A stretch of 64,000 nucleotides of DNA from NCBI RefSeq assembly GCF_036237315.1, contig NZ_CP108356.1, forward strand, positions 7,259,501 through 7,323,500, written 5' to 3'. This stretch comes from Streptomyces sp. NBC_01351 (GTDB lineage Bacteria; Actinomycetota; Actinomycetes; Streptomycetales; Streptomycetaceae). The translations under genes and the position numbers were made by a program. Shown in pieces: positions 54,225-62,983 of this stretch. The notes beneath the pieces were generated by a model. The model did not search any database. It had not been told where the DNA came from and was given only the letters and a program-made list of their open reading frames with translations. How positions within the stretch are numbered: position 1 is the first letter of the stretch; each line of letters begins with the position of its first letter.

Positions 54225-55595
54225 TCAGGGCGCCACCAGGGTCGCCAGGACCTGCGACTTCGGCTGGAGGGTGAGCCCGGGGAACACCCCGGCCCGCTCG
54301 GTGCCGCTGTCCAGGTGGAACCGCTGCGCCAGTACGGCGAGTACGAGCGCCGCCTCCACCAGCGCGAACCGCGCCCCCAGGCAGGCCCGCGGGCCGCCGC
54401 CGAAGGGGAACCAGGCGTGCTCCGGGATGGTGTGCGGGGCGTCCGCGTCCCACCGCTCGGGCCGGAAGGCCTCCGGGTCGGGGAACCAGCGGGGATCCCG
54501 GTGCACCGACCAGGGGCTGGTCCACACCGAGGTCCCCGCGGGCACCGGCCGGCCGCCGATGCTCGCGCCCTCCGTGGCCACCGCCGAGATCAGCCAGATC
54601 GGCGGGTAGATCCGCAGGGCCTCCTTGACCACCTGCTGGGTCCACGGCAGCCGCGCGTAGTCGTCGTACGTGGGGAGCCGCCCGCCGAGTACCCGGTCCA
54701 GCTCCTCCCTCAGCCGGGTCCGCGCCCCGGGCGCCCCCGACAGCAGCTGCCAGGCCCAGGTCAGCGTGGTCGAGGTGGTTTCGTGTCCGCCGATGTACAG
54801 GGTGATCGACTCGTCGCGCAGCTCCTTGCGGGACAGCGGGCCGCCGTGCTCGTCGCGGGCGGCGAGCAGCCGGCTCAGCAGGTCGTCCCGCTCCGCGCCC
54901 TCCTTCGACGCCGCCTCGTGCTCGCGTATGACGTGCTCGATCTCCCGGTCGAGCACGGCCACCGCCTGCCGCATCCGGCGCCGGCCGGGCGTGAGCACCC
55001 AGGGCGGGAGGAACAGCGTCACCCCCCGGAACTCGGCCCCCAGCTCCCGCTGCGCCGTGGCCATGGCCGCGCTGATGGGTGCCTCCCGGCCGGCGGCGTC
55101 GCTGCCGAACAGGGTGCGCACCGCGATCCGTTGGGTGAGTCCGGCCATCTCCCGGTGCACGTCCACGAGGTCGCCCTCCTGCCAGGCCGTGGCCAGCGCG
55201 TCCGCGCACTCCACCATCGTGGCGGCGTACGAGCGCACCTGGCGGGGTCGTACGGCGGGCTGGACCAGGGCCCGCTTGCGGCGCCAGTCGTCCCCCCGGG
55301 CGACGACCACCCCGTCGCCGAGCAACTGGTGGAAGGCCCAGCCCAGTTCCATCGGCTCGAAGGTGGACTCCACGGCGCCGAGCAGTTCGCCGACGTGCTC
55401 GGGCCGGGAGACCAGCACGTTGCGCTGCGGGCCGAGCGCCCAGGGGACCCAGTCCCCGTGCTCGTCGCGCAGGGATTCGAAGAAGGCCAGCGGATCGCGG
55501 GCGAAGGCCGGGAGGTTCCCGAGCAGGGGCCAGCCGCGCGGCCCGCTGCCCCGCGGGCCGGGGGAGTGTGTGCCCGGAGGCTGGGTCGAGGTCAC
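54225..55595 (-). CDS. Cytochrome P450
   Basis: A 456-residue P450. The heme-binding loop is FPFGGGPRACLG with the Cys ligand; the I-helix is LYIGGHETTSTTL, the ExxR motif KEALRIYP and the PERF region FRPERWD. The sequence style (WPLLGNLPAFARDPLAFF) is closer to the CYP102/CYP4-like clan of fatty-acid or terpene hydroxylases than to macrolide P450s. No ferredoxin gene is adjacent. GTG 55595 is chosen; 55628 is also in frame. The flavin monooxygenase gene follows by 54 bp. Confidence 0.9.
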   Translation of the reverse strand: MTSTQPPGTHSPGPRGSGPRGWPLLGNLPAFARDPLAFFESLRDEHGDWVPWALGPQRNVLVSRPEHVGELLGAVESTFEPMELGWAFHQLLGDGVVVARGDDWRRKRALVQPAVRPRQVRSYAATMVECADALATAWQEGDLVDVHREMAGLTQRIAVRTLFGSDAAGREAPISAAMATAQRELGAEFRGVTLFLPPWVLTPGRRRMRQAVAVLDREIEHVIREHEAASKEGAERDDLLSRLLAARDEHGGPLSRKELRDESITLYIGGHETTSTTLTWAWQLLSGAPGARTRLREELDRVLGGRLPTYDDYARLPWTQQVVKEALRIYPPIWLISAVATEGASIGGRPVPAGTSVWTSPWSVHRDPRWFPDPEAFRPERWDADAPHTIPEHAWFPFGGGPRACLGARFALVEAALVLAVLAQRFHLDSGTERAGVFPGLTLQPKSQVLATLVAP

Positions 55596-55655
55596 GCGGG
55601 CATGGTGGCAGCCACCCCGGCAGAGCACCAGAGTGCCTACCGGGACGCCCCGGGA

Positions 55656-56333
55656 TCAGGCCGACCGCAGACCCGTCAGCCAGTCGTGCGCCGCGTCCGC
55701 GCTGAACTCGCCCTGCCCGCCGGGGAAGAGCAGACCGGCGTCCGCGAAGGCCGGGTCGTGCGCGGTCCGCGCCACGTACGGGATCGCCACGCAGTCCATG
55801 CCCGCGGCGTGGGCGGCCAGCGCCCCAGGCGCCGCGTCCTCGACCACCACGCAGTCGGCGGGCGCCGCGCCCAGCCGCCGGGCCGCCTCCAGGAACACGT
55901 CCGGGGCGGGCTTGCCGTGGGCGACCTCCTCGGCGGAGACCACCGTGGTCAGCAGCACGTCCAGCCCGGTGCCCGCCAGCACGGCGTCGATCGCCTCGCG
56001 CGAGGAACCGGAGGCCACCGCCATCGGCACGCCCTCGGAGTGCAGCCGCTCCACGAACTTGCGCATCTCGGGGAAGGTCTCGGTCTCCGCGCGGGCCAGC
56101 TCCAGGTAGGCGGCGTTCTGTTCGGCGAGCAGCTGCTCGACCGGCGCCTCGATCCCGTGGCGGTCCCTGAGGATCTCCAGCGTCTCCAGGGTTCCGATGC
56201 CGATGAAGCGGGAGTGCTCCTCCCACGTGAAATCGGGGACCCCGTGCCGCGCCAGGGTGCGGCGCCCTGACTCGTAGTAGTTCGGCTCGCTGTCCACGAG
56301 GGTGCCGTCGAGATCGAATATGACGGAAAGCAT
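55656..56333 (-). CDS. HAD-superfamily phosphatase / phosphoglucomutase-like
   Basis: A 225-residue HAD hydrolase. Motif I FDLDGTLVDSE, motif II ASGSSREA, motif III Lys in HGKPAPDVFLEA and motif IV VVEDAAPG are all present, with an alpha-helical type I cap between. It resembles beta-phosphoglucomutase and sugar-phosphate phosphatases (SPxEEV-like AEEV segment); the exact substrate is open. It is 60 bp downstream of the P450 start region but transcribed separately toward it. Confidence 0.88.
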   Translation of the reverse strand: MLSVIFDLDGTLVDSEPNYYESGRRTLARHGVPDFTWEEHSRFIGIGTLETLEILRDRHGIEAPVEQLLAEQNAAYLELARAETETFPEMRKFVERLHSEGVPMAVASGSSREAIDAVLAGTGLDVLLTTVVSAEEVAHGKPAPDVFLEAARRLGAAPADCVVVEDAAPGALAAHAAGMDCVAIPYVARTAHDPAFADAGLLFPGGQGEFSADAAHDWLTGLRSA

Positions 56334-56378
56334 CCGCTCTGCCCGTCCTGCCGGTCGTGTCCTGTCTCGACCATCCTG

Positions 56379-56858
56379 TCAGGTTTTGCGAGCTGCCCGT
56401 CCCACCGACTCCACCAGCGGCAGCAGCCGGTGCGGGACCCGTTCGCGCAGGGCCACCTCGGTGCGCGTGCGGACCACGCCGGGCAGCCGGATCAGCCGCT
56501 GGATCACGTCCTCCAGATGCGCGTTGTCCCGGGCCGCCACCCGGGTCAGCAGGTCCCCGCCGCCGGTGATCGAAAAGGCCTCGATGATCTCGGGCACGGC
56601 CGCGAGCGCGTCACCGACGTCGTCCAGGTGCCCCTGCGTGACCTCGATGTGCACGAAGGCCAGCACCGGATGCCCGAGCGCGGCGGGGGACAGCACCGGC
56701 CCCGTCCCCGTGATCACCCCGGTGCGCTCCAGCCGGTCCAGCCGGGCCTGGAGGGTGCCGCGTGCGACTCCGAGGATCCGGGCGTACTCACGGACGCTGG
56801 TGCGCGGCTGCTCGATCAGCAGGCGCAGGATTCGGGTGTCGAGCTCGTCCACCGACAT
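56379..56858 (-). CDS. Lrp/AsnC-family regulator
   Basis: A 159-residue regulator. The helix-turn-helix is LDTRILRLLIEQPRTSVREY, ARILGVARGTLQARLDRLER, followed by an AsnC ligand-binding (RAM) domain with FVHIEVTQGHLDD and the Gly-rich ITGGGDLLTRVAARD. Such proteins sense amino acids or small acids as octamers. A TACAGT hexamer lies about ten bases upstream of ATG 56858, so the transcript may have a very short leader. The DUF1275 gene lies 36 bp upstream. Confidence 0.9.
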   Translation of the reverse strand: MSVDELDTRILRLLIEQPRTSVREYARILGVARGTLQARLDRLERTGVITGTGPVLSPAALGHPVLAFVHIEVTQGHLDDVGDALAAVPEIIEAFSITGGGDLLTRVAARDNAHLEDVIQRLIRLPGVVRTRTEVALRERVPHRLLPLVESVGRAARKT

Positions 56859-56894
56859 GCCGCGACTGTACCAATGGCACACCAAAGGCCCGGT

Positions 56895-57674
56895 TCAGCC
56901 GGATCCCTTGCCGCGACTCACCTGCCCCGATTGCAACCTGGGCTGCCCCAGCTCGGCCGCGGCCGACACCAGCACCAGCGCCGCGATCGGCAGCAGCAGC
57001 CAGCCCACGGTCCATCCGGCCCGCACCAGCAGCGCCCCGGCGAAACCGCCCGCGAACATCGCCAGCACGGACATGCCGCGCAGCTCCCAGGCGACGGTCC
57101 CGTATCCGAAGGCGCTGCCCTGACCCATCGCGGAGCCCCCGAAGAAGGCGGTCATGGACCGGGTGACCAGGGTCGTCGGCACCCCTGGCACGTTCGCCCG
57201 CATGATCGTGAGCGTGCGGATCCCCATCGCGAACGCCAGGACGGCCGTCACGATCAGGTGCCGGGCCGTCGGAGCTCCGTAGCGCGGCTCCAGGCCCCAG
57301 CCGATGCCCGCGGCGGCCAGGATCAGCGCGGCCTCGACGGCGAGCCCGATGATGAACCAGCGCCGCGCCCGCACCTCCGCGAGCGACTCCATCCACGCTC
57401 CACAGAGCACACCGAGGACGAAGGCCGCCAGGGAGACCGCGGAGGGCAGGGCCGGCAGACTGCCCGCCTGAGCTGCCCCGAAGGCCAGGAACAGCACGTT
57501 GCCGGTCTGCATCGCCGTGAACACCGGCCCGAGCGCGAGCAGGCTCACCGCCTCCACCAGGCCGGTCACCAGCGTCAACACGATCATCAGCGCGCGCAGC
57601 CGCGGCCCAACGTCCATGACGCCCGACAGTGACACGCCCGCCCGGCCCGACCGCGCCGACATGCCGGAAGACAT
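56895..57674 (-). CDS. DUF1275 (YoaK-like) membrane protein
   Basis: A 259-residue protein with six or seven membrane helices: LVTGLVEAVSLLALGPVFTA, MQTGNVLFLAFG and the repeated small-residue helices of DUF1275/YoaK. The family is a putative transporter of unknown substrate. The start at 57674 is only 12 bp from the divergent phosphatase start; in-frame ATGs at 57662 and 57617 (MDVGPRLRAL) would leave more room for promoters. It precedes the Lrp gene by 36 bp and may be regulated with it. Confidence 0.82.
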   Translation of the reverse strand: MSSGMSARSGRAGVSLSGVMDVGPRLRALMIVLTLVTGLVEAVSLLALGPVFTAMQTGNVLFLAFGAAQAGSLPALPSAVSLAAFVLGVLCGAWMESLAEVRARRWFIIGLAVEAALILAAAGIGWGLEPRYGAPTARHLIVTAVLAFAMGIRTLTIMRANVPGVPTTLVTRSMTAFFGGSAMGQGSAFGYGTVAWELRGMSVLAMFAGGFAGALLVRAGWTVGWLLLPIAALVLVSAAAELGQPRLQSGQVSRGKGSG

Positions 57675-57686
57675 AGGGTCCCGAGA

Positions 57687-58280
57687 ATGAGCGACCTGTT
57701 GCTGGTGAGGCACGGAGAGACGGCCTGGAGCGCCAACGGCCGGCACACCGGACTCACCGACGTTCCGCTGACCGCGCACGGCGTCGAGGAGGCCATCTCA
57801 CTGGCCCCCTTCTTCCGGGACCGCCACCCCGCCCTGGTACTGACCAGCCCGCTGCGCCGGGCCGTGGCCACGGCCGAACTCGCCGGCCTCACGGGAGGCG
57901 TCCCCTTTCCCGACCTCCACGAGTGGGACTACGGCGGCTACGAGGGCGTCACCACCGCCGAGATCCAGCGGACCACCCCCGACTGGTCCCTGTGGACCCA
58001 CGGCGTCCCGCCCGGCGACGCCCACCACCCCGGGGAGGACGCCACCCAGGTGGGCGCCCGCGCGGACCGCGTCCTGGCCCGCGTCGCCCCCGTGCTCCGC
58101 GCGGACGACGGCAACGTGGTCGTCGTCGCCCACGGGCACTTCCTCCGCGTCCTCACCGCCCGCTACCTGGGCCTGGACCCCGCCGACGGGCGGCTGTTCC
58201 TGCTGCGCACCGGCACCGTCAGCACGCTCTCCACGGAACACGGCCTCCCGGTGATCGCGGGCTGGAACACCCGCCCCTGA
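57687..58280 (+). CDS. Histidine phosphatase (phosphoglycerate mutase-like)
   Basis: A 197-residue protein with the branch-1 histidine phosphatase signature LLVRHGETAWS (phospho-His), TSPLRRAVATAEL (Arg), LHEWDYGGYEG (Glu) and VVVAHGHFLRVL (second His). It is a phosphatase acting on a small phosphorylated metabolite; acid phosphatase or sugar-phosphate phosphatase is likelier than glycolytic mutase, which is longer. ATG 57687 has a weak CGAGA site. Confidence 0.9.
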   Translation: MSDLLLVRHGETAWSANGRHTGLTDVPLTAHGVEEAISLAPFFRDRHPALVLTSPLRRAVATAELAGLTGGVPFPDLHEWDYGGYEGVTTAEIQRTTPDWSLWTHGVPPGDAHHPGEDATQVGARADRVLARVAPVLRADDGNVVVVAHGHFLRVLTARYLGLDPADGRLFLLRTGTVSTLSTEHGLPVIAGWNTRP

Positions 58281-58329
58281 CGGGTGGCGCCGCCTCGCGC
58301 GCCGTCGCCGGGTGCGTGACCATGCGTAC

Positions 58330-59841
58330 ATGGTCCACGACGGTGAGAGCGCTGGCGGAGCGGGGAACGGCAATTCCGACCCAGGACTCAAGGCGAACGC
58401 GATCGGCTTCCTCGACGCCCTGGTCATCGGCCTGAACTCCACCTCGCCCGCGTACTCCCTCGCCGCCGTCCTCGGGCCGATCGTCGCCCTGGCCGGGATC
58501 TACGCGCCGGGCGTGATGCTGGCCTCCTTCGTACCGATGCTGCTGATCGCAGCCGCCTTCTACTACCTCAACAAGGTCGACCAGGACTGCGGTACGACCT
58601 TCTCGTGGGTCACGCGCGCCATGGGCCCCTGGGCGGGCTGGCTCGGCGGCTGGGCCATCGCGATGACCGGAGTGCTCGTCATCGGCTCCCTGGCCGACGT
58701 CGCCGTCCAATTCGGACTGCTCGCCGTCGGCCTGGACAGCTGGGCCGCCAACGACGCCATCCGGCAGGGCCTGGCCGTCGCCGTGATCCTGCTGATGACC
58801 CTCATCTGCGTCATCGGCACCGAACTCTCCGCCCACCTCCAGGACGTCCTCATCCTGGCCCAGGTGTTCTTCCTCCTCGTCTTCGCGGTCGTGGCCATCT
58901 ACCGCGTCTACGCCGGCACCAGCACCCTCGACTCGATCGAACCGTCCATCGGCTGGCTCAACCCCTTCGGCGCGGGCGGCGCCGCCCTCACCGGCGGCCT
59001 GCTGCTCGGCGTGTTCATCTACTGGGGCTGGGAGTCGGCGGTCAACCTCACCGAGGAGGTCGAGAACTCCGCGACCGCGCCCGGCAAGGCCGGCATCTGG
59101 TCGACCGTCGTCCTCCTCGTGACCTACCTGTCCGTGGGCTTCGCCGTCGTCGCCTACGCCGGCACCACCTTCCTCGCCGAGAACGCGGACGAGGAGGAGG
59201 CCGTGTTCGCCGTACTCGCGAACGAGGTCATGGGCGGCTGGGACTGGGTGGTGCTCGCCGCCGTCTCCACCTCCGCGCTCGCCTCCACCCAGACCACGAT
59301 CATCCCCGCCTCCCGCACCGCCCTGTCCATGGCCCGCCGGCACGCGCTGCCGCCCCACCTCGCGCACATCCACCCGCGCTTCCGGACCCCGGACGTCAGC
59401 ACCTGGTGGGTGGCCGCCATCGCCATCGGCTGGTACCTCGTGGTCAACCAGATCAGCGAGAACGCCCTCCTGGACTCGCTGACCGCGCTCTCCCTGCTCA
59501 TCGCCTTCTACTACGCGCTCACCGGCCTGGCCTGCGCCATCTACTACCGCCGCCACCTGCTGGAGACCCCGCGGAACTTCCTGCTCATCGGCGCGGGCCC
59601 GGTGATCGGCGCCGGGCTGCTGATCTGGCTGCTCGTCGAGTCGGTCCAGGACATGTCGAACCCCGAGAACTCCGCCAGCGGGGTCTCCTGGTTCGGGCTC
59701 GGCCCGCCGCTCGTCATCGGGATCGGCATCGCCGTCGTCGGCGTGCTCGTCATGTGCTACTGGCGGCTGCACGACGGCAGGTTCTGGCGCGAGCGACGGG
59801 GCGTGGCCGACCCGGACCTCGTCCACGGCCGCAAGAACTGA
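58330..59841 (+). CDS. APC-family amino acid permease
   Basis: A 503-residue transporter with 12 predicted helices and the APC opening KANAIGFLDALVIGLNSTSP, AYSLAAVLGPI. The central VFIYWGWESAVNLTEEVENS resembles cationic amino-acid/polyamine or glutamate-GABA permeases. It should be a proton-coupled symporter or antiporter; the amino acid is not readable. It is followed after 12 bp by a universal stress protein gene, so transport is probably stress-linked. ATG 58330 and GTG 58312 are both possible, neither with a clear ribosome site. Confidence 0.88.
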   Translation: MVHDGESAGGAGNGNSDPGLKANAIGFLDALVIGLNSTSPAYSLAAVLGPIVALAGIYAPGVMLASFVPMLLIAAAFYYLNKVDQDCGTTFSWVTRAMGPWAGWLGGWAIAMTGVLVIGSLADVAVQFGLLAVGLDSWAANDAIRQGLAVAVILLMTLICVIGTELSAHLQDVLILAQVFFLLVFAVVAIYRVYAGTSTLDSIEPSIGWLNPFGAGGAALTGGLLLGVFIYWGWESAVNLTEEVENSATAPGKAGIWSTVVLLVTYLSVGFAVVAYAGTTFLAENADEEEAVFAVLANEVMGGWDWVVLAAVSTSALASTQTTIIPASRTALSMARRHALPPHLAHIHPRFRTPDVSTWWVAAIAIGWYLVVNQISENALLDSLTALSLLIAFYYALTGLACAIYYRRHLLETPRNFLLIGAGPVIGAGLLIWLLVESVQDMSNPENSASGVSWFGLGPPLVIGIGIAVVGVLVMCYWRLHDGRFWRERRGVADPDLVHGRKN

Positions 59842-59853
59842 GAGGGAAGCCCT

Positions 59854-60282
59854 ATGTCCGTGGTCCTGGGGTACGACGAATCGCCCGGCGCGGAGCGGGC
59901 CCTGCACGTGGCGCTGGAGGTGGCCACCGCCTTCGGTGAGCCCCTCGTCCTCGTCTACGGCGCGGCCGCCCCGGGCGCGACGGGCGAGGAGTACCGCGCC
60001 CACCGGGAGGCCGTCCGCCAGGCGGGCCGCAGCGCCCTCGCGCGCGCCGTCGACGCCGCCGACGAGGCCGGAGTGCCCTCCACGGTCGAGGTGGTCGACG
60101 AGAAACCGGCCCAGGCCCTGCTCGACGCCGCCGAGCGCCACCACGCGCGGGTCATCATCGTCGGCAGCTGGGGCGACAGCCCTCTCCGGGGCGCCCTCCT
60201 CGGCTCCACCCCGCACAAGCTCCTGCACCTGTCACCCGTACCGGTCCTGTGCGTACCGACGGACAGGGACCCGGAACCCTGA
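59854..60282 (+). CDS. Universal stress protein (UspA family)
   Basis: A 142-residue single-domain Usp. VVLGYDESPGAERAL starts the fold, and GSWGDSPLRGALLGST matches the ATP-binding GxxGxxxxxxxxxG(S/T) motif, so it is probably the nucleotide-binding kind. ATG 59854 has GAGGGAA upstream, 12 bp after the permease stop, indicating one operon. The stop is one base from the convergent TetR stop. It may gate or protect the permease; that is inference. Confidence 0.92.
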   Translation: MSVVLGYDESPGAERALHVALEVATAFGEPLVLVYGAAAPGATGEEYRAHREAVRQAGRSALARAVDAADEAGVPSTVEVVDEKPAQALLDAAERHHARVIIVGSWGDSPLRGALLGSTPHKLLHLSPVPVLCVPTDRDPEP

Positions 60283-60283
60283 C

Positions 60284-60919
60284 CTACCGGCCCGGCGAGC
60301 CCCGCCGGCGCGCTCCGGCCGACGGTGCGGTGCGCGTCCTCGGGGCCAGGGCCGCGCGGAGGGCCGGGGCCAGAACGCGGCGGGTCTCGGCCGGGGTGAG
60401 GGCGGCCGGGGTGGGGAGGGGGTTGAGGTAGCGGGTGTAGATGAGACCGCCGAGGATCGTCACCACGGCCGTGGCGCGGGCGGTCGCGTCCCGGCCCCCG
60501 AGGAATTCAACGAGCCGGGCCAGGAGCTCGCGTTCCAGGTATTCGCGCAGCACCTGTGCGGCCTCGTCGCCCTGGGTGCTGAGCCGCCGGAAGTCGGCGT
60601 CCTCCCACAGGTCCGTCACCGCGTCGATCAGCCGGTCGGGGAGGCCGGCCGGGTCACCTCCGAGCACCTCGTCCACCGCCAGCGCATTGGCGCACTGGAC
60701 CTGCATCACGTCCGCGAACAGGCCCTTCTTCGAGCCGAAGTGGTACGCGATCAACGCCGCATCGACCCCGGCGGCCCCGGCCACCGCGCGCAATGTGGTG
60801 CCCCGGTAGCCGCGTTCCAGGAACAGCGCACGGGCCGCCGAGGCGATCGACTCGCGGGTCGGAGGGTTCCCGGGGGGCCGGCCTCGGGTGCGGCCGGGGG
60901 CAGGGGCTGCGTTATTCAT
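60284..60919 (-). CDS. TetR-family regulator
   Basis: A 211-residue repressor. The N-terminal helix-turn-helix is RESIASAARALFLERGYRGT, TLRAVAGAAGVDAALIAYHF then GSKKGLF; the remainder is a helical ligand-binding domain of the PsrA/DUF1956-like type. The divergent NmrA-like reductase gene starts 77 bp away and is the likely target. The stop touches the convergent universal stress gene. The ligand is unknown. Confidence 0.9.
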   Translation of the reverse strand: MNNAAPAPGRTRGRPPGNPPTRESIASAARALFLERGYRGTTLRAVAGAAGVDAALIAYHFGSKKGLFADVMQVQCANALAVDEVLGGDPAGLPDRLIDAVTDLWEDADFRRLSTQGDEAAQVLREYLERELLARLVEFLGGRDATARATAVVTILGGLIYTRYLNPLPTPAALTPAETRRVLAPALRAALAPRTRTAPSAGARRRGSPGR

Positions 60920-60995
60920 CGTCGTTGAGCCTGAGTGGCGTGATCGGCACAGTCAAGGGCGTTCCGGCAGTCACACGAAGGGATCACCCGACACC

Positions 60996-61688
60996 ATGCG
61001 CATCGCCATCTTCGGCGCCAACGGACCGACCGGCCGCCACCTCACCGACCAAGCCCTCGCGGCCGGCCACGAGGTCGTCGCCGTGACCCGCCGCCCCGGC
61101 TCCCTGCCCGAACGGCCCGGCCTCACCGTCGCCGTGGCCGACGCCACCGACCCGGAGGCCGTCGACGCCGCGGTCCGGGGGACGGACGCCGTCCTCTCGG
61201 CGCTGGGGGCGCGCTTCAGCAAGGAGACCGTCACCACGTACTCCGCCGGCGCCACCGTCATCACTGGGGCGATGGGCCGCCACGGGGTCGAGCGGCTGCT
61301 CGTCGTCAGCTCCAGCATCGCCGACCCCGACTGGCGCCCCACCGGCGCGCACTTCTTCAACCACGTGCTCGACCCGCTCGTGAACCGTCGCCTCGGACGC
61401 ACCCTCCACGAGGACATGCGCCGCATGGAGGCCGTGATCCGCCGGACGGACCTCGACTGGACGCTCGTCCGCCCCTCGGGCCTCTTCGAGCACCCCGTCG
61501 TCACCGGCTACCGCACCGCCGAGACCAGCGCGGACGGCGTCTTCACCGCCCGCGCCGACCTCGCGGCGAGCATGCTGCGCGAGCTGGACGAGCGGCGGTA
61601 CGTCCGTACGGCCATGGGCGTCATCACCACGGCCGTGAAGCCGAACATCGCCAAACTGATCTGGAACGAGGGAGTGAAGAAGAAGTGA
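60996..61688 (+). CDS. NAD(P)-binding, NmrA-like reductase
   Basis: A 230-residue atypical short-chain dehydrogenase. It opens with MRIAIFGANGPTGRHLTDQA, the Rossmann GxxGxxG, then VVAVTRRP for phosphate binding and WTLVRPSGLF typical of NAD(P)H-binding epimerase-like proteins. The YxxxK catalytic pair is not obvious, so it may bind cofactor as a sensor or quinone reductase. Its stop overlaps the PPOX gene start (GTGA). Divergent TetR is the likely controller. ATG 60996 has GAAGGGA. Confidence 0.85.
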   Translation: MRIAIFGANGPTGRHLTDQALAAGHEVVAVTRRPGSLPERPGLTVAVADATDPEAVDAAVRGTDAVLSALGARFSKETVTTYSAGATVITGAMGRHGVERLLVVSSSIADPDWRPTGAHFFNHVLDPLVNRRLGRTLHEDMRRMEAVIRRTDLDWTLVRPSGLFEHPVVTGYRTAETSADGVFTARADLAASMLRELDERRYVRTAMGVITTAVKPNIAKLIWNEGVKKK

Positions 61689-62122
61689 GCCGGGTGACCG
61701 ACGAACTCGCCTCCACCACACGAACGTTCCTGACACGCCCCCACGCGGGCACCTTCACCACCCTGCGCCCCGACGGCACTCCGCACGTAGCCCCCGTCCG
61801 CTTCACCTACGACGCGGCCACCGGCCTGGCCCGGGTGACCACCCGGGCGGGAGCCCGCAAGGCCCGGAACGTGGCGGCCGCCGGCCCGGCGGCCCGGGTC
61901 GCGCTCTGCCAGGCGGACGGCTTCCGCTGGGTCACCCTCGAAGGGACGGCCGCCGTCACCGACGATCCCGCCCGCCTGGCCGAGGCGGTACGCCGCTACA
62001 CCGCCCGCTACCGCGAGTCCCCGCCCGCCCCGCGGGACCTGGTCGTCGTCGAGATCGCGGTGGACCGCGTCCTGGGCCTCAACGTCTGGGGCGGGGTCAA
62101 TCAGGGCGCGTTTCGGCCCTGA
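61685..62122 (+). CDS. PPOX-class F420-dependent oxidoreductase
   Basis: A 145-residue split-barrel protein: AGTFTTLRPDGTPHVAPVRF, TRAGARKARNVAAAG, then FRWVTLEGTAAVTDD. Actinobacterial members of this group use cofactor F420 (or FMN) to reduce small molecules. GTG 61685 overlaps the upstream stop by four bases, so it is coupled with the NmrA-like gene under the TetR. A second GTG at 61694 is in frame. The last 26 bp overlap the convergent DUF4436 gene. Confidence 0.85.
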   Translation: MSRVTDELASTTRTFLTRPHAGTFTTLRPDGTPHVAPVRFTYDAATGLARVTTRAGARKARNVAAAGPAARVALCQADGFRWVTLEGTAAVTDDPARLAEAVRRYTARYRESPPAPRDLVVVEIAVDRVLGLNVWGGVNQGAFRP

Positions 62123-62957
62123 TGCCCATCGCGACCGCGGTGATGACGCAGAAGGCGATGACGGTCTCCGCCCAGAGGAAGGCGATGTAGTCGAGGAGGC
62201 AGCCGATGGGTGGTGTTCCGGGGGCCGTGTTGCGGAAGGCGGCCAACGCGAAGAGCGTGGCGGCCATCCATCCCAGGGCGGGCCAGACCAGGCCCTTGCG
62301 CCGGGTGACCAGGAACCAGGTTCCGATCAGTACGGAGACGGCGAGCGCCCACATCGCCACCATCATGAAGACGGCGAAGATGAGCACGCTGTTGGAACGG
62401 CCCAGGCCGACGTCGAAGACGGCCGCCCCGTCGATCTCCGAAGCGTCCACGGACGCGGAGAAGAGCACGTCGTTGTTGGACAGCCGCATCCGGACGGGGA
62501 CCTCCCGTCCCCCCTGCGTGGCGCCGAACTCGATCGCGGCGTCGTACGCGTCGAACGGGTAGTCCGTGATCGAACCGCCCGTCAACGTGACGGGTACGTC
62601 CACGGTCGCGATCCGGCTGTGGGCCTTGAAGGCCAGGTCACCCCGGATGGACGGCGACGTCTGGAGGGTGAGGTCTTCGACGGGGGAGACGCCGCCGGCC
62701 TCGGCGAGCCGCCCGCGAGGGGTGACCAGGACGCGCAGGACCAACTCCCGGCCGGCGGCGTCGACACGCTGGATCGACGCGTCGACGTCCACGCGGTCGG
62801 GAGCGGAACCGCCCACCGAATACCGGGTGTCCAGGGCCTGCCGTTCCCCCAACTGGAGCCACGCCCCCACCGTCACGGCCACCACCACGGCGAGGAGGAC
62901 CAGGCCGGGTGCGAGCAGCCTGCTACGGGTCGGCGGGTGCCGTCGTGTCGTGGACAC
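62097..62957 (-). CDS. DUF4436 membrane protein
   Basis: A 286-residue protein. One helix near residues 15-35, a beta-rich extracytoplasmic domain (LTLQTSPSIRGDLAFKAHSR, ITDYPFDAYDA), then three C-terminal helices. This is the DUF4436 layout; the motif YPFDxY recalls ligand-gated channel loops, but function is unknown. GTG 62957 is used with weak site. Its 3' end overlaps the PPOX gene. The deiminase gene lies 26 bp upstream on the same strand, so they may be cotranscribed. Confidence 0.8.
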   Translation of the reverse strand: MSTTRRHPPTRSRLLAPGLVLLAVVVAVTVGAWLQLGERQALDTRYSVGGSAPDRVDVDASIQRVDAAGRELVLRVLVTPRGRLAEAGGVSPVEDLTLQTSPSIRGDLAFKAHSRIATVDVPVTLTGGSITDYPFDAYDAAIEFGATQGGREVPVRMRLSNNDVLFSASVDASEIDGAAVFDVGLGRSNSVLIFAVFMMVAMWALAVSVLIGTWFLVTRRKGLVWPALGWMAATLFALAAFRNTAPGTPPIGCLLDYIAFLWAETVIAFCVITAVAMGIRAETRPD

Positions 62958-62983
62958 AGTCGCTCCGAGGGTGGGTTCCGCCG

